A stretch of DNA of 6,401 nt. It comes from Nitrososphaerota archaeon (GTDB taxonomy: Archaea > Thermoproteota > Nitrososphaeria_A > Caldarchaeales > Wolframiiraptoraceae). The notes beneath the pieces are model-generated. The model was not told the DNA's origin, searched no databases, and saw only the letters and a program-made list of their open reading frames with translations. How positions within the stretch are numbered: position 1 is the stretch's first letter; every line of letters starts with the position of its first letter. The DNA lies in the NCBI GenBank assembly GCA_021157985.1, contig JAGGVM010000115.1, positions 1-6,401 on the forward strand, in the 5' to 3' direction. The translations under genes and the position numbers were made by a program. This document shows positions 1-6,138 of this stretch, in pieces.

Positions 1-1765
1 GCTTCGCGACGTATCCCACCGCGACTCCAACGTCCGCGCGTCCATCCGCGACCGCCGCCGCCACAGCGGTATGCGTTTTGGCCTGATAAGCGTATCCCCT
101 TATCTCCTTCTCGGGATTCCTGACCCCCAACCTCTTGAGCTGTAAGTCAATGAAAGTCCTTATCCCGGATCCCTTAACCCTGTTCACGAACACCACGTCG
201 CTGCGCAGCAGATCCTCGAACCCCCTTATCTTCTTCGGGTTTCCCGGGGCCAGGACGAAGCCTATCTCCCTGAGGTATCCCGCATAGATCTCTACCTCAT
301 TCTCGATTCCAAGCCTCGAGGGCATGTGCACGTTGTATCGCTGGGTCTCTTCGTCTAAGAGATGGGTTCCAGCAACATCCGCCTCCCCTCTCTTCAACGC
401 GATCCAACCTCCCATCGAGCCCACGTTAATGACCTTCGCATCCCATAAGCCCGCGACCTGGAGGAGAACGTCCAGGGCTGGACAATGGCTCCCGATAACC
501 GCGACGCTCGGGGGCTTGAACTCCCTGAAGAGCAATACTTCTACTTCTTCTCCTTCATCGACGTATTGTTTTTCCTCGGGGATTACCGTGAACCCGTCTG
601 CTTCGAGGAGGGCTGAGACGGAGCCTGAGTCGGTGATCCTCGGATAAGCGAATAGTCCTTTCGGAGACTCGACGAGCTGGACTGGCATCATGAACGTCTT
701 TCCTCCGACGTTGACCCTGAACGGGAACTTCGCAGTCAGCCGGTTTACCGATTCCTCTTCTAGGAGCCCCGCGAGCTTTATCAGGAGAGGCTTGATCACG
801 GAGATGAATATCATGGACGATGAGAGCGGGAATCCGGGTAACCCTACCAAGAGCTTTCCTGTCGACGAGATTCCTATCACCGTCGGCTTCCCGGGCTTAA
901 CCCTTATTCCATGGACCAGTATCTCCCCATTTCTCTCGAAGACCCTGTAGATCACGTCGCCGAGGCCTGCGGAAGTGCTGCCGGATGTGATGACCATGTC
1001 ATAGCTGGCCAGCGCCTTAGATATCTCGTCCTCAATGGTCTTCAAGTCGTCTGGTAAGATTCCGAGGTAATCCGCCTCGAATCCGAGCTCCCTCAGCATA
1101 GTCGTCACTGCGTATCCGTTTACGTCGTAGATCTTTCCGGGGCCGAGTTTCTGGGAAGGCGGCAGGAGCTCGTCTCCGGTTGAGAAGACCGCGATCCTCG
1201 GAGTCTTGTAGACCTCGACCTCGCTGTATCCGAGCGCTGCGAGCACCGCTAGCTCTCTCGCCGTTATCCGAGTTCCCTTCCTGAGAACTATGTCGCCGGC
1301 CGTTATATCCGAGCCCGTCTGAGCAACGTTCTCTCCCGGCCCGACCCCTCTCAAGATCCAGATCTTATCTCCTTCCTTCTTCGTATACTCAACCATCACC
1401 ACCGCGTCGGCTCCGGGCGGAATCGGCGCCCCCGTAGCTATCTCAGCGCATTCACCCTGCTTTACCGTTACCTGGGGTTTCTCGCCGACCCTCACGCTTC
1501 CAACGAGCTTGAGCGCTATAGGATTGCTTTCATCAGCTTCGTAGACGTCTTCTGCTCTCACCGCGTAGCCGTCTACGAGAGATCTGTCGAAGAGCGGTGA
1601 ATCTACTTTAGCCTGGATATCGGAGGCGAGGACTCTGCCCCACGCATCTAACAGGGGAACTTTTTCAACGCCCAGGGGCTTCAGCCTGGCTTGAACCCGG
1701 GCGACAGCTTCCTCCGGCGAAAGCAGCCTATGGAATATCTTTCTATCGGATCCCGTTTGAGCCAT
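1..1765 (-). CDS. moeA: MoeA-family molybdopterin molybdenumtransferase fused to a PBP-like (LysR substrate-binding-like) domain; C-terminus off the window
   Basis: Reading the minus strand from the ATG at 1765 gives 588 open codons to the window edge, so the stop is not seen. Residues ~14-410 are a full MoeA module, the enzyme that inserts molybdate or tungstate into adenylylated molybdopterin. Visible motifs are SPLFDRSLVDGYA at 56-68 (D65 aligns with E. coli D59), ATGAPIPPGADAVV at 110-123, GSD at 151-153 in place of RRGED, FSTGDEL at 194-200, TSGSTSAGLGD at 260-270, and KPGKP at 290-294. From ~419 a second domain begins (SVAVIGSHCPALD, 420-432), followed by GSMGGW at 449-454, GTHLLDEE at 467-474, and later VNRVKGSGIRTF. 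This is the PBP-like domain found fused to MoeA in many archaea and bacteria; it has no signal peptide, so it should act in the cytoplasm, perhaps as a ligand sensor (inference). An estimated 50-70 residues are missing. The start is supported by an upstream GAGGAG. It lies 35 bases downstream of another moeA. Confidence 0.93.
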   Translation of the reverse strand, partial: MAQTGSDRKIFHRLLSPEEAVARVQARLKPLGVEKVPLLDAWGRVLASDIQAKVDSPLFDRSLVDGYAVRAEDVYEADESNPIALKLVGSVRVGEKPQVTVKQGECAEIATGAPIPPGADAVVMVEYTKKEGDKIWILRGVGPGENVAQTGSDITAGDIVLRKGTRITARELAVLAALGYSEVEVYKTPRIAVFSTGDELLPPSQKLGPGKIYDVNGYAVTTMLRELGFEADYLGILPDDLKTIEDEISKALASYDMVITSGSTSAGLGDVIYRVFERNGEILVHGIRVKPGKPTVIGISSTGKLLVGLPGFPLSSSMIFISVIKPLLIKLAGLLEEESVNRLTAKFPFRVNVGGKTFMMPVQLVESPKGLFAYPRITDSGSVSALLEADGFTVIPEEKQYVDEGEEVEVLLFREFKPPSVAVIGSHCPALDVLLQVAGLWDAKVINVGSMGGWIALKRGEADVAGTHLLDEETQRYNVHMPSRLGIENEVEIYAGYLREIGFVLAPGNPKKIRGFEDLLRSDVVFVNRVKGSGIRTFIDLQLKRLGVRNPEKEIRGYAYQAKTHTAVAAAVADGRADVGVAVGYVAK

Positions 1766-1774
1766 ATCCCGCGT

Positions 1775-1780
1775 CTCCTC
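1775..1780 (-). promoter_or_regulatory. Shine-Dalgarno site for the MoeA-PBP gene
   Basis: The minus strand reads GAGGAG here, nine bases before the ATG at 1765. This fits the archaeal anti-Shine-Dalgarno and supports that start. It lies in the 35-base gap after the stop of the upstream moeA, as expected for an internal gene of an operon. Confidence 0.7.
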
Positions 1781-1800
1781 AAAACTACTTCGTGGATTAA

Positions 1801-3087
1801 TTAACCCTTTTGGCTCTGGATCGGTGAGAGGAGCTCGACCTCGACGATCTCTCCTTCATCGTATCCCTCGACTTCCTCAGGGATTATCAGAAGCCCGTTT
1901 CCACGGGTCAGCGTTGAGAGTATTCCTGACCCCGTCACCCTCAGAGGCTCGACGAAGATTTTTCCCTGTTCATCTGTGAAAATCCTAACTCTCGCGAAGG
2001 TCCTTATTCCAGGCGGGGAGGTGATTCTCCGGGTGAGCACGCCTCTTACCTTCGGGTTCTCGTCAAAACGGCATTCCATCATGTGCTCGAGAGCTGGGAC
2101 GACGAGAACTCTGAACCCGACGAGCGAAGCGACCGGAAACCCCGAGAGCATGAAAACAGGCTTACCATTTACTACGCCGAAGCCCGCCGGCTTTCCAGGC
2201 CTTATCCTCAATCCATGCACCACGATTTCACCTATTCTTGAAACGGCTTCGGGAACAAGATCTCTCGTTCCAACGCTCGTTCCACCCGTCACTATCACCG
2301 CGTCCGCTTCCCTTATTCCCTCTGATATCTTCTCCGAGATTTCTTCAACCTGGTCACCGGCTGTTCCAAGGTCGAGAGGCTCGGCTCCAAGTTCTCTAAG
2401 CATGGACTTAAGCATGGGTTTCGTGCTGTTATAGACCTGGCCTTCCGAGATTTCTTCGCCGGGATCGACGAGCTCCGCTCCGGTCGATAAGACAGCGATC
2501 TTAGGTTTTCTCAGAACCTTTATCTTGTCTAAGCCAAGGGATGCGAGTGCTCCCAGGTGCCAGGGCTTGAGGATCACTCCTTTCTCCAAGACTATGTCGC
2601 CGACGCGGTAGTCCTCCCCTCTTCTCGAGACGTTCTGGTAAGGATGAACCTGCTGATAGACCTCCACTCTATCACCAACTCTCTTAGCGGATTCCGCCGG
2701 AACGACGGCGTTCGCGCCCCGCGGGATCGGCGCCCCCGTCATTATCTCCACGGCCTCGCCCCGCCTTACCTCAAACGACTCGCTTCCCGCGGATCCAGCT
2801 TCAAGCCTACCCAGAACTTTAAGCTCAGCCGGGTTCGTTACGGAGGCTCCGAAAGTGTCCTCAGCCACCACAGCGTACCCGTCTACCGCACTTCTATCGT
2901 ACTCAGGCGAGTCTCTCGAAGCCTTCACCGGCTCGCCGCAAACCCTGCCGAGCGCCGAGTCCAAGGATACTTCCTCGGTCTCGCCTATTCTATGCGTTAC
3001 GGTTTTCCTAATTTTTTCCATGGCTTCGCGGACCGAGGTGAGTTCCCTGAACCCCTTCATCCGATCTCTCATATCCCTCTGATCCAC
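1801..3087 (-). CDS. moeA: MoeA, molybdopterin molybdenumtransferase (stand-alone form)
   Basis: This 428-residue protein (GTG start at 3087) is a complete MoeA, close to the family's usual ~400 residues. It should catalyse metal insertion into molybdopterin-AMP in the cytoplasm. Motifs in order are SPEYDRSAVDGYA at 60-72 (D69 aligns with E. coli D59), MTGAPIPRGANAVV at 116-129, RRGED at 155-159 (D159 aligns with D142), STGAEL at 201-206, TGGTSVGTRD at 267-276, HGLRIRPGKP at 291-300, LSGFPVAS at 314-321, and a C-terminal beta domain with VTGSGILSTL. Small deviations from the common pattern are A204 for the Asp of STGDEL and F317 for the Asn of PGNP. The true start is uncertain: in-frame ATGs at 3072 (M6) and 3060 (M10) are also possible, and M10 begins the MKGFRELTSV segment where homologues usually start. 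It is first in a probable two-gene operon with the MoeA-PBP gene. Archaea often carry two MoeA paralogues, which has been linked to separate molybdenum and tungsten handling; assigning a metal here would be speculation. Confidence 0.94.
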   Translation of the reverse strand: MDQRDMRDRMKGFRELTSVREAMEKIRKTVTHRIGETEEVSLDSALGRVCGEPVKASRDSPEYDRSAVDGYAVVAEDTFGASVTNPAELKVLGRLEAGSAGSESFEVRRGEAVEIMTGAPIPRGANAVVPAESAKRVGDRVEVYQQVHPYQNVSRRGEDYRVGDIVLEKGVILKPWHLGALASLGLDKIKVLRKPKIAVLSTGAELVDPGEEISEGQVYNSTKPMLKSMLRELGAEPLDLGTAGDQVEEISEKISEGIREADAVIVTGGTSVGTRDLVPEAVSRIGEIVVHGLRIRPGKPAGFGVVNGKPVFMLSGFPVASLVGFRVLVVPALEHMMECRFDENPKVRGVLTRRITSPPGIRTFARVRIFTDEQGKIFVEPLRVTGSGILSTLTRGNGLLIIPEEVEGYDEGEIVEVELLSPIQSQKG

Positions 3088-3200
3088 AACTTTTCCACGG
3101 CAGGCAATTAACCCTTCGACCGCGAGGGCTCCATCAAATCGACGGACAAAACCCTCAACAACTACTTTCTCACCATCATCTAGACGGTTTCCTCGTTAAA

Positions 3201-3213
3201 AGGACAAATATTC
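3201..3213 (+). promoter_or_regulatory. Probable TATA-box promoter for the AsnRS-like synthetase gene
   Basis: AAATATT at 3206-3212, preceded by a purine-rich AAAAGGA resembling a BRE, lies about 32 bases before the ATG at 3241. This predicts a very short leader. A GAGG at 3225-3228 could be a Shine-Dalgarno site, but 12 bases is a long spacing. It sits in the 153-base region shared with the divergent moeA promoter. No equally clear TATA box is placed correctly for moeA; AATTAA at 3106-3111 is the nearest candidate on that strand. Confidence 0.45.
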
Positions 3214-3240
3214 GCTATTCAAACGAGGCAGAGACCCAGA

Positions 3241-4191
3241 ATGACCAAGGCTTCGTTCGTCGGGTTCTCGGCTCCCGCTGAGCCTATGGATGAGAGGAAG
3301 CTGGTGATCTTCAGGATTCAGACCAAGATACTTGACGTGATGACCCGGAGGCTGCTCGAGAAGGGCTTCTACTGGATCCTGCCCGTGATCCTATCCAAGG
3401 CGACCGACCCGCTGTGGCCCGACCCGGAATTCAGCATAGAGAAGAAGATAGAGGTCGAGATCTACGGAGAGAGGGTTAGGGCGATGCAGAGCATGATAGT
3501 CCACAAACGCGTTCTCGTCTCGCTCGGCCCGGAAAAATTCTTCATACTATCACCTAACATCAGGATAGAGCGGAGGCAGCGGGCCGCGACCGGGAGACAT
3601 CTCTACGAATTCACCCAGCTCGAAGTCGAGGTCGCTGACGCGAAGATGGAGGATATATTCAGGATATTCGAGGATCTGATAACGAAATCGATCGAAGCCG
3701 TGAAACGCGATCTCGGCGGAGAGCTCAAGCTGCTCGGAAGAGATCTGAAAATCCCTGAACCTCCCTTCAAAGTGTATAAGCGAAAAGAGCTCGAGGAGCG
3801 TTACGGAAAGGATTGGTCAATCGAGGTGGCGAGGCATTCGATCGACCCGGTCTGGGTCACGGATATTCCTCGACAGTTCTACGATTATGAAGACGAAGCA
3901 ACAGGCGAATGGAGAAACTTCGATCTAATCCTACCCGAGGGATTCGGAGAGGTCATCTCAGGAGCCGAGCGCGAATACGAGTACGAGAAGCTTTCCAGAA
4001 AGATGGAGCGAGACGGAATAGACAAGTCTCAATATGGGTTGATCCTCAGGCTCGCGGAAAAGGGTCTTCTCAAACCCTCAGCCGGAGCCGGCCTGGGCGT
4101 CGAGCGCTTCGTAGCCTACGTCGCTGGAGTGGAGCACGTGGCCGAGGTTCAGCCGTTTCCGAGGGTTCCCGGGGTGGTTCCCGAGATCTAG
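3241..4191 (+). CDS. Archaeal AsnRS-related asparagine synthetase (class II aaRS core without anticodon-binding domain)
   Basis: The 316-residue protein is a class II aminoacyl-tRNA synthetase catalytic core of the Asp/Asn type. Motif 1 is at about 42-58 (GFYWILPVILSKATDPL). Motif 2 is at 104-131, with R108, E110, then RHLYEF at 119-124. Motif 3 is at 282-308, with GAGLGVERF (R289 the invariant arginine) and VQPFPRVPG. An AsnRS or AspRS has an N-terminal OB-fold anticodon-binding domain of about 100 residues; here the core starts almost at once, so tRNA charging is unlikely. This matches the archaeal AsnRS paralogue described from Pyrococcus abyssi, of similar length (~294), which makes asparagine from aspartate, ammonia and ATP with release of AMP and PPi. 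That role is therefore expected here, from family membership rather than proof. ATG at 3241 is taken as the start; the next in-frame ATG is codon 16. It probably has its own promoter. The next gene follows after 39 bases with a separate TATA box. Confidence 0.88.
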   Translation: MTKASFVGFSAPAEPMDERKLVIFRIQTKILDVMTRRLLEKGFYWILPVILSKATDPLWPDPEFSIEKKIEVEIYGERVRAMQSMIVHKRVLVSLGPEKFFILSPNIRIERRQRAATGRHLYEFTQLEVEVADAKMEDIFRIFEDLITKSIEAVKRDLGGELKLLGRDLKIPEPPFKVYKRKELEERYGKDWSIEVARHSIDPVWVTDIPRQFYDYEDEATGEWRNFDLILPEGFGEVISGAEREYEYEKLSRKMERDGIDKSQYGLILRLAEKGLLKPSAGAGLGVERFVAYVAGVEHVAEVQPFPRVPGVVPEI

Positions 4192-4200
4192 CCTGATGAC

Positions 4201-4210
4201 TTTATATTTA
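4201..4210 (+). promoter_or_regulatory. TATA box of the THUMP protein gene, implying a leaderless mRNA
   Basis: TTTATATTTA is a near-consensus archaeal TATA element. Its centre is about 25-26 bases before the GTG at 4231, the usual distance to the transcription start. Transcription would begin at or next to the start codon. No Shine-Dalgarno sequence precedes the GTG, which fits a leaderless message and supports GTG as the real start. Confidence 0.75.
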
Positions 4211-4230
4211 CGGCTCTGCATTTTTCATAC

Positions 4231-4749
4231 GTGCGGAGATTCAATCTGATAGTTACATCTCTCAGGGGTCAGGAGAACTTAGCGGCGATAGAGCTTGAAG
4301 ACTTACTCAGGTTTCTCGGCGACGGGTCTCCCGAAGTTTCGACGACGAACGTCGCGGGTCTCCTGACGGCTTGGACGAACCTAGATCCCATGGAGGTCGT
4401 TGAGAAAGTGAGGAAGCTGATGGAGGAGGAGCCCTGGAGGATCGGGAACCTTATGAGGATCATACCCATAGAGGAAGTCGTTGAATCGAACGTCGAGAAG
4501 ATCTCGGAGGTAGCTGAGAAACTCGCCTCGAAGATACCTGAAGACGCGAGCTTCAGGATAACTATCGAGAAGAGACATACATCGCTCTCGAGCGCTGAGA
4601 TAATAGAGAGCGCGGCCAAGGGCATCAATAGAAGAGTCGATCTAAAAAACCCGGACTGGATCGTGCTAATAGAGATCGTAGGCGGGTTAACGGGCGTATC
4701 CGTGATAAGGCCCGATCAGATTCTCAGCTTATCGAAGTATAGGAGATAA
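4231..4749 (+). CDS. THUMP-domain RNA-binding protein, TAN1/THUMPD1-like
   Basis: This 172-residue protein starts with GTG. Its C-terminal half matches the THUMP domain of TAN1-like proteins: LMRIIPIEEVVESN at 74-87, a helix rich in Glu and Lys, FRITIEKRHTSLSS at 108-121, INRRVDLKNPDWIVLIEIVG at 132-151, then GVSVIRPDQI at 155-164. The DLKNPDWIVLIEIVGG strand is especially typical. No methyltransferase, thiouridine synthase or deaminase domain follows, so it is a stand-alone THUMP protein that probably binds the acceptor/elbow region of tRNA. In eukaryotes Tan1 is the adaptor that lets the acetyltransferase Kre33/NAT10 make ac4C at position 12 of tRNA-Ser and tRNA-Leu; a similar adaptor role with an archaeal TmcA/Nat10-like enzyme is inference. 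The N-terminal ~70 residues look like the matching N-terminal fold, with an acidic amphipathic segment. It stands between the asparagine synthetase gene and eL14, with its own promoter. Confidence 0.85.
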   Translation: MRRFNLIVTSLRGQENLAAIELEDLLRFLGDGSPEVSTTNVAGLLTAWTNLDPMEVVEKVRKLMEEEPWRIGNLMRIIPIEEVVESNVEKISEVAEKLASKIPEDASFRITIEKRHTSLSSAEIIESAAKGINRRVDLKNPDWIVLIEIVGGLTGVSVIRPDQILSLSKYRR

Positions 4750-4750
4750 G

Positions 4751-4759
4751 ATAAAATAT
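4751..4759 (+). promoter_or_regulatory. TATA box for the eL14-cbf5 unit
   Basis: ATAAAATAT follows directly after the stop codon of the THUMP gene. Its centre is 24 bases before GTG 4779 and 30 before ATG 4785, so the message should be leaderless or nearly so. This suggests that eL14 and cbf5 can be transcribed separately from the THUMP gene. Confidence 0.65.
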
Positions 4760-4778
4760 CGAAGCTTACTCGAAACCT

Positions 4779-5078
4779 GTGGAAATGATCGAGGAAATCG
4801 GGAGAATCGCGGTAAAGGTGGCTGGCCGAGAGGCTGGGAGGAAATGCGTGATCGTCGACGTCGTTGACAAGAACTTCGTCTTGGTAACGGGCCCGAAGCA
4901 GCTGACCGGCGTGAGGAGAAGGAGGTCGAACATAGCCCACCTCGCCTTCACCCCGCATAAAATCAAGATCGAGAGGAACGTGAGCGACGAAGAAGTCATG
5001 AAAGCCTTGGAAGAAGCAGGCCTTATAGAATACATGAAGCAGAAGACCGAGGTCAAGCCCGAGGCCATCGTGACCTAG
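4779..5078 (+). CDS. rpl14e: Large-subunit ribosomal protein eL14 (L14e)
   Basis: The 99-residue product has the full length and the features of archaeal L14e, a KOW-type RNA-binding protein of the large ribosomal subunit. The KOW/SH3-like part runs from [17 protein letters not shown] (7-23) through [17 protein letters not shown] (24-40). The conserved [13 protein letters not shown] segment is at 43-55, followed by an acidic [11 protein letters not shown] helix (69-79) and the EYMKQK end. It is a cytoplasmic ribosomal component with rRNA as partner. The start is ambiguous: GTG at 4779 or ATG at 4785 (codon 3). Homologues begin at about this point, and a TATA box fits either. It lies four bases before cbf5, the usual archaeal arrangement; the cytidylate kinase gene often found in this cluster is absent here. 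Confidence 0.95.
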   Translation: MEMIEEIGRIAVKVAGREAGRKCVIVDVVDKNFVLVTGPKQLTGVRRRRSNIAHLAFTPHKIKIERNVSDEEVMKALEEAGLIEYMKQKTEVKPEAIVT

Positions 5079-5080
5079 GA
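5077..5080 (+). promoter_or_regulatory. Shine-Dalgarno-like AGGA that bears on the cbf5 start
   Basis: AGGA overlaps the stop codon of eL14. It is only two bases before the ATG at 5083 but eight bases before the in-frame ATG at 5089. The spacing favours 5089 as the true start, which would shorten Cbf5 by two residues. Confidence 0.4.
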
Positions 5081-5082
5081 AC

Positions 5083-6099
5083 ATGATCATGGAAGCAGCT
5101 AAGCCTCCCTGGGAGATCGAGCGAAAGATCTTAGTCAGAGTGGATGCGGAGCCGAGCCCGAACTACGGAGAAGACCCGTATCAGAGGCCGATCGAGAAGC
5201 TGCTTAACCTCGGCGTCCTGAACATCGATAAACCCCGTGGCCCCACGAGCCATGAAGTGGCTTTCACGGTTAGGAAGCTTTTTGGAGCCGAGCGGGCGGG
5301 CCATGGTGGAACGCTTGATCCGGCGGTCTCAGGAGTTCTGCCGATACTTCTCAACGATGCTACTAAATGCGCTGGAGCCGTTATGAAGGGTGGAAAAGAA
5401 TACGTCGGCGTTATGAGGCTTCACTGCGATGTCTCAGATGAAGAGCTCGAAAAAGCCTTCAAGTTCTTCACCGGCGAGATCTATCAGGTTCCACCCGTTC
5501 GATCGAGCGTCTCAAGAATAATACGCAAGAGAACGATCTACAGAATAGAGCTCTTAGAGCGGGACGGTAGAAACGTGCTCTTCAAGGTCGCGTGCTCGGG
5601 CGGAACCTATATTCGGAAACTTTGCTACGACGTCGGCTTATACCTGAAATGTGGAGCACATATGCAGGAGCTGAGGAGAACCCGCGCCGGCCCGTTCTCA
5701 GAGGAAGAATCCCATACCTTGATCGACCTCTATGGAGCCGTAAAAAACTACAGGGAAACCGGGGACGAGAGGGATCTAAGGGCGATCGTCAAACCCGTTG
5801 AGGAAGCGGTTAAGCAGGTTCCGAAGATCTATCTCCTAGACACCGCCGTGGATGCCGTGTGCCACGGAGCAAACCTGGCGGTCAGCGGGGTAGCCAAGGT
5901 CGAGGACGTGGTCAAGCGGGGAGAAATGGTCGCGTTGATGACCCTTAAAGGAGAGCTCGTGGCCCTGGGAAAAAGCAGGATGAACGCGGAGGAAATTCTT
6001 GAGAGAGACCGGGGAATAGCCGTTGACACGGAGCGCGTCATAATGCCCCGCGGAACCTATCCACCTATATGGAAGGGCGGAAAAAGGAACGTGAAATAA
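5083..6099 (+). CDS. cbf5: Cbf5, H/ACA RNP pseudouridine synthase (archaeal dyskerin)
   Basis: The 338-residue protein is a complete archaeal Cbf5, the catalytic subunit of H/ACA ribonucleoproteins. With Nop10, Gar1 and L7Ae it turns uridines of rRNA into pseudouridine; archaeal Cbf5 can also modify U55 of tRNA. The TruB-type catalytic domain spans about 43-235: GVLNIDKPRGPTSHEV (44-59), AGHGGTLDPAVSGVLP (72-87) with catalytic D79, KEYVGVMRLH (105-114) with conserved Y107, QVPPVRS (135-141), CSGGTYIRKLCYDVG (171-185) and RTRAGPF (199-205). A C-terminal PUA domain covers about 247-330, with CHGANLAVSGV (260-270), VALMTLKGELVALG (283-296) and RGTYPPIW (323-330). The N-terminal 40 residues with PYQRPIEKLL are typical of Cbf5 rather than bacterial TruB. 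It is translationally close to eL14 (four-base gap); ATG 5083 is listed, ATG 5089 is equally plausible. No defects are visible. Confidence 0.97.
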   Translation: MIMEAAKPPWEIERKILVRVDAEPSPNYGEDPYQRPIEKLLNLGVLNIDKPRGPTSHEVAFTVRKLFGAERAGHGGTLDPAVSGVLPILLNDATKCAGAVMKGGKEYVGVMRLHCDVSDEELEKAFKFFTGEIYQVPPVRSSVSRIIRKRTIYRIELLERDGRNVLFKVACSGGTYIRKLCYDVGLYLKCGAHMQELRRTRAGPFSEEESHTLIDLYGAVKNYRETGDERDLRAIVKPVEEAVKQVPKIYLLDTAVDAVCHGANLAVSGVAKVEDVVKRGEMVALMTLKGELVALGKSRMNAEEILERDRGIAVDTERVIMPRGTYPPIWKGGKRNVK

Positions 6100-6106
6100 A
6101 TTTACA

Positions 6107-6114
6107 TTTTAATA
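6107..6114 (+). promoter_or_regulatory. Probable TATA box of the tRNA-Ser gene
   Basis: TTTTAATA in an A/T-rich stretch just after the cbf5 stop is centred about 28 bases before the first base of the tRNA. This is the normal archaeal distance, so the tRNA can be transcribed with little or no leader. A second A/T block at 6094-6104 is less well placed. Confidence 0.55.
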
Positions 6115-6138
6115 CAGCTTAGATGGCTACGAGATTTA

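Noticed and set aside
324..950. Two plus-strand open frames (324-647 and 690-950)
   Set aside because: Both are antisense to the MoeA-PBP gene, which reads without a stop on the minus strand across the whole region with conserved motifs.
2557..3111. A 184-codon open frame on the plus strand
   Set aside because: It lies opposite moeA, whose motifs are unmistakable on the minus strand; its translation shows no family features and it shares the third-position pattern of an antisense shadow.
4193..4199. CTGATGA resembling a C box of a C/D guide RNA
   Set aside because: No matching CTGA D box with internal C'/D' boxes follows at the right distance, and the TATA box comes straight after it.
4716..5090. 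Minus-strand open frames opposite eL14
   Set aside because: eL14 on the plus strand is conserved over its full length; the opposite frames have no recognisable content.
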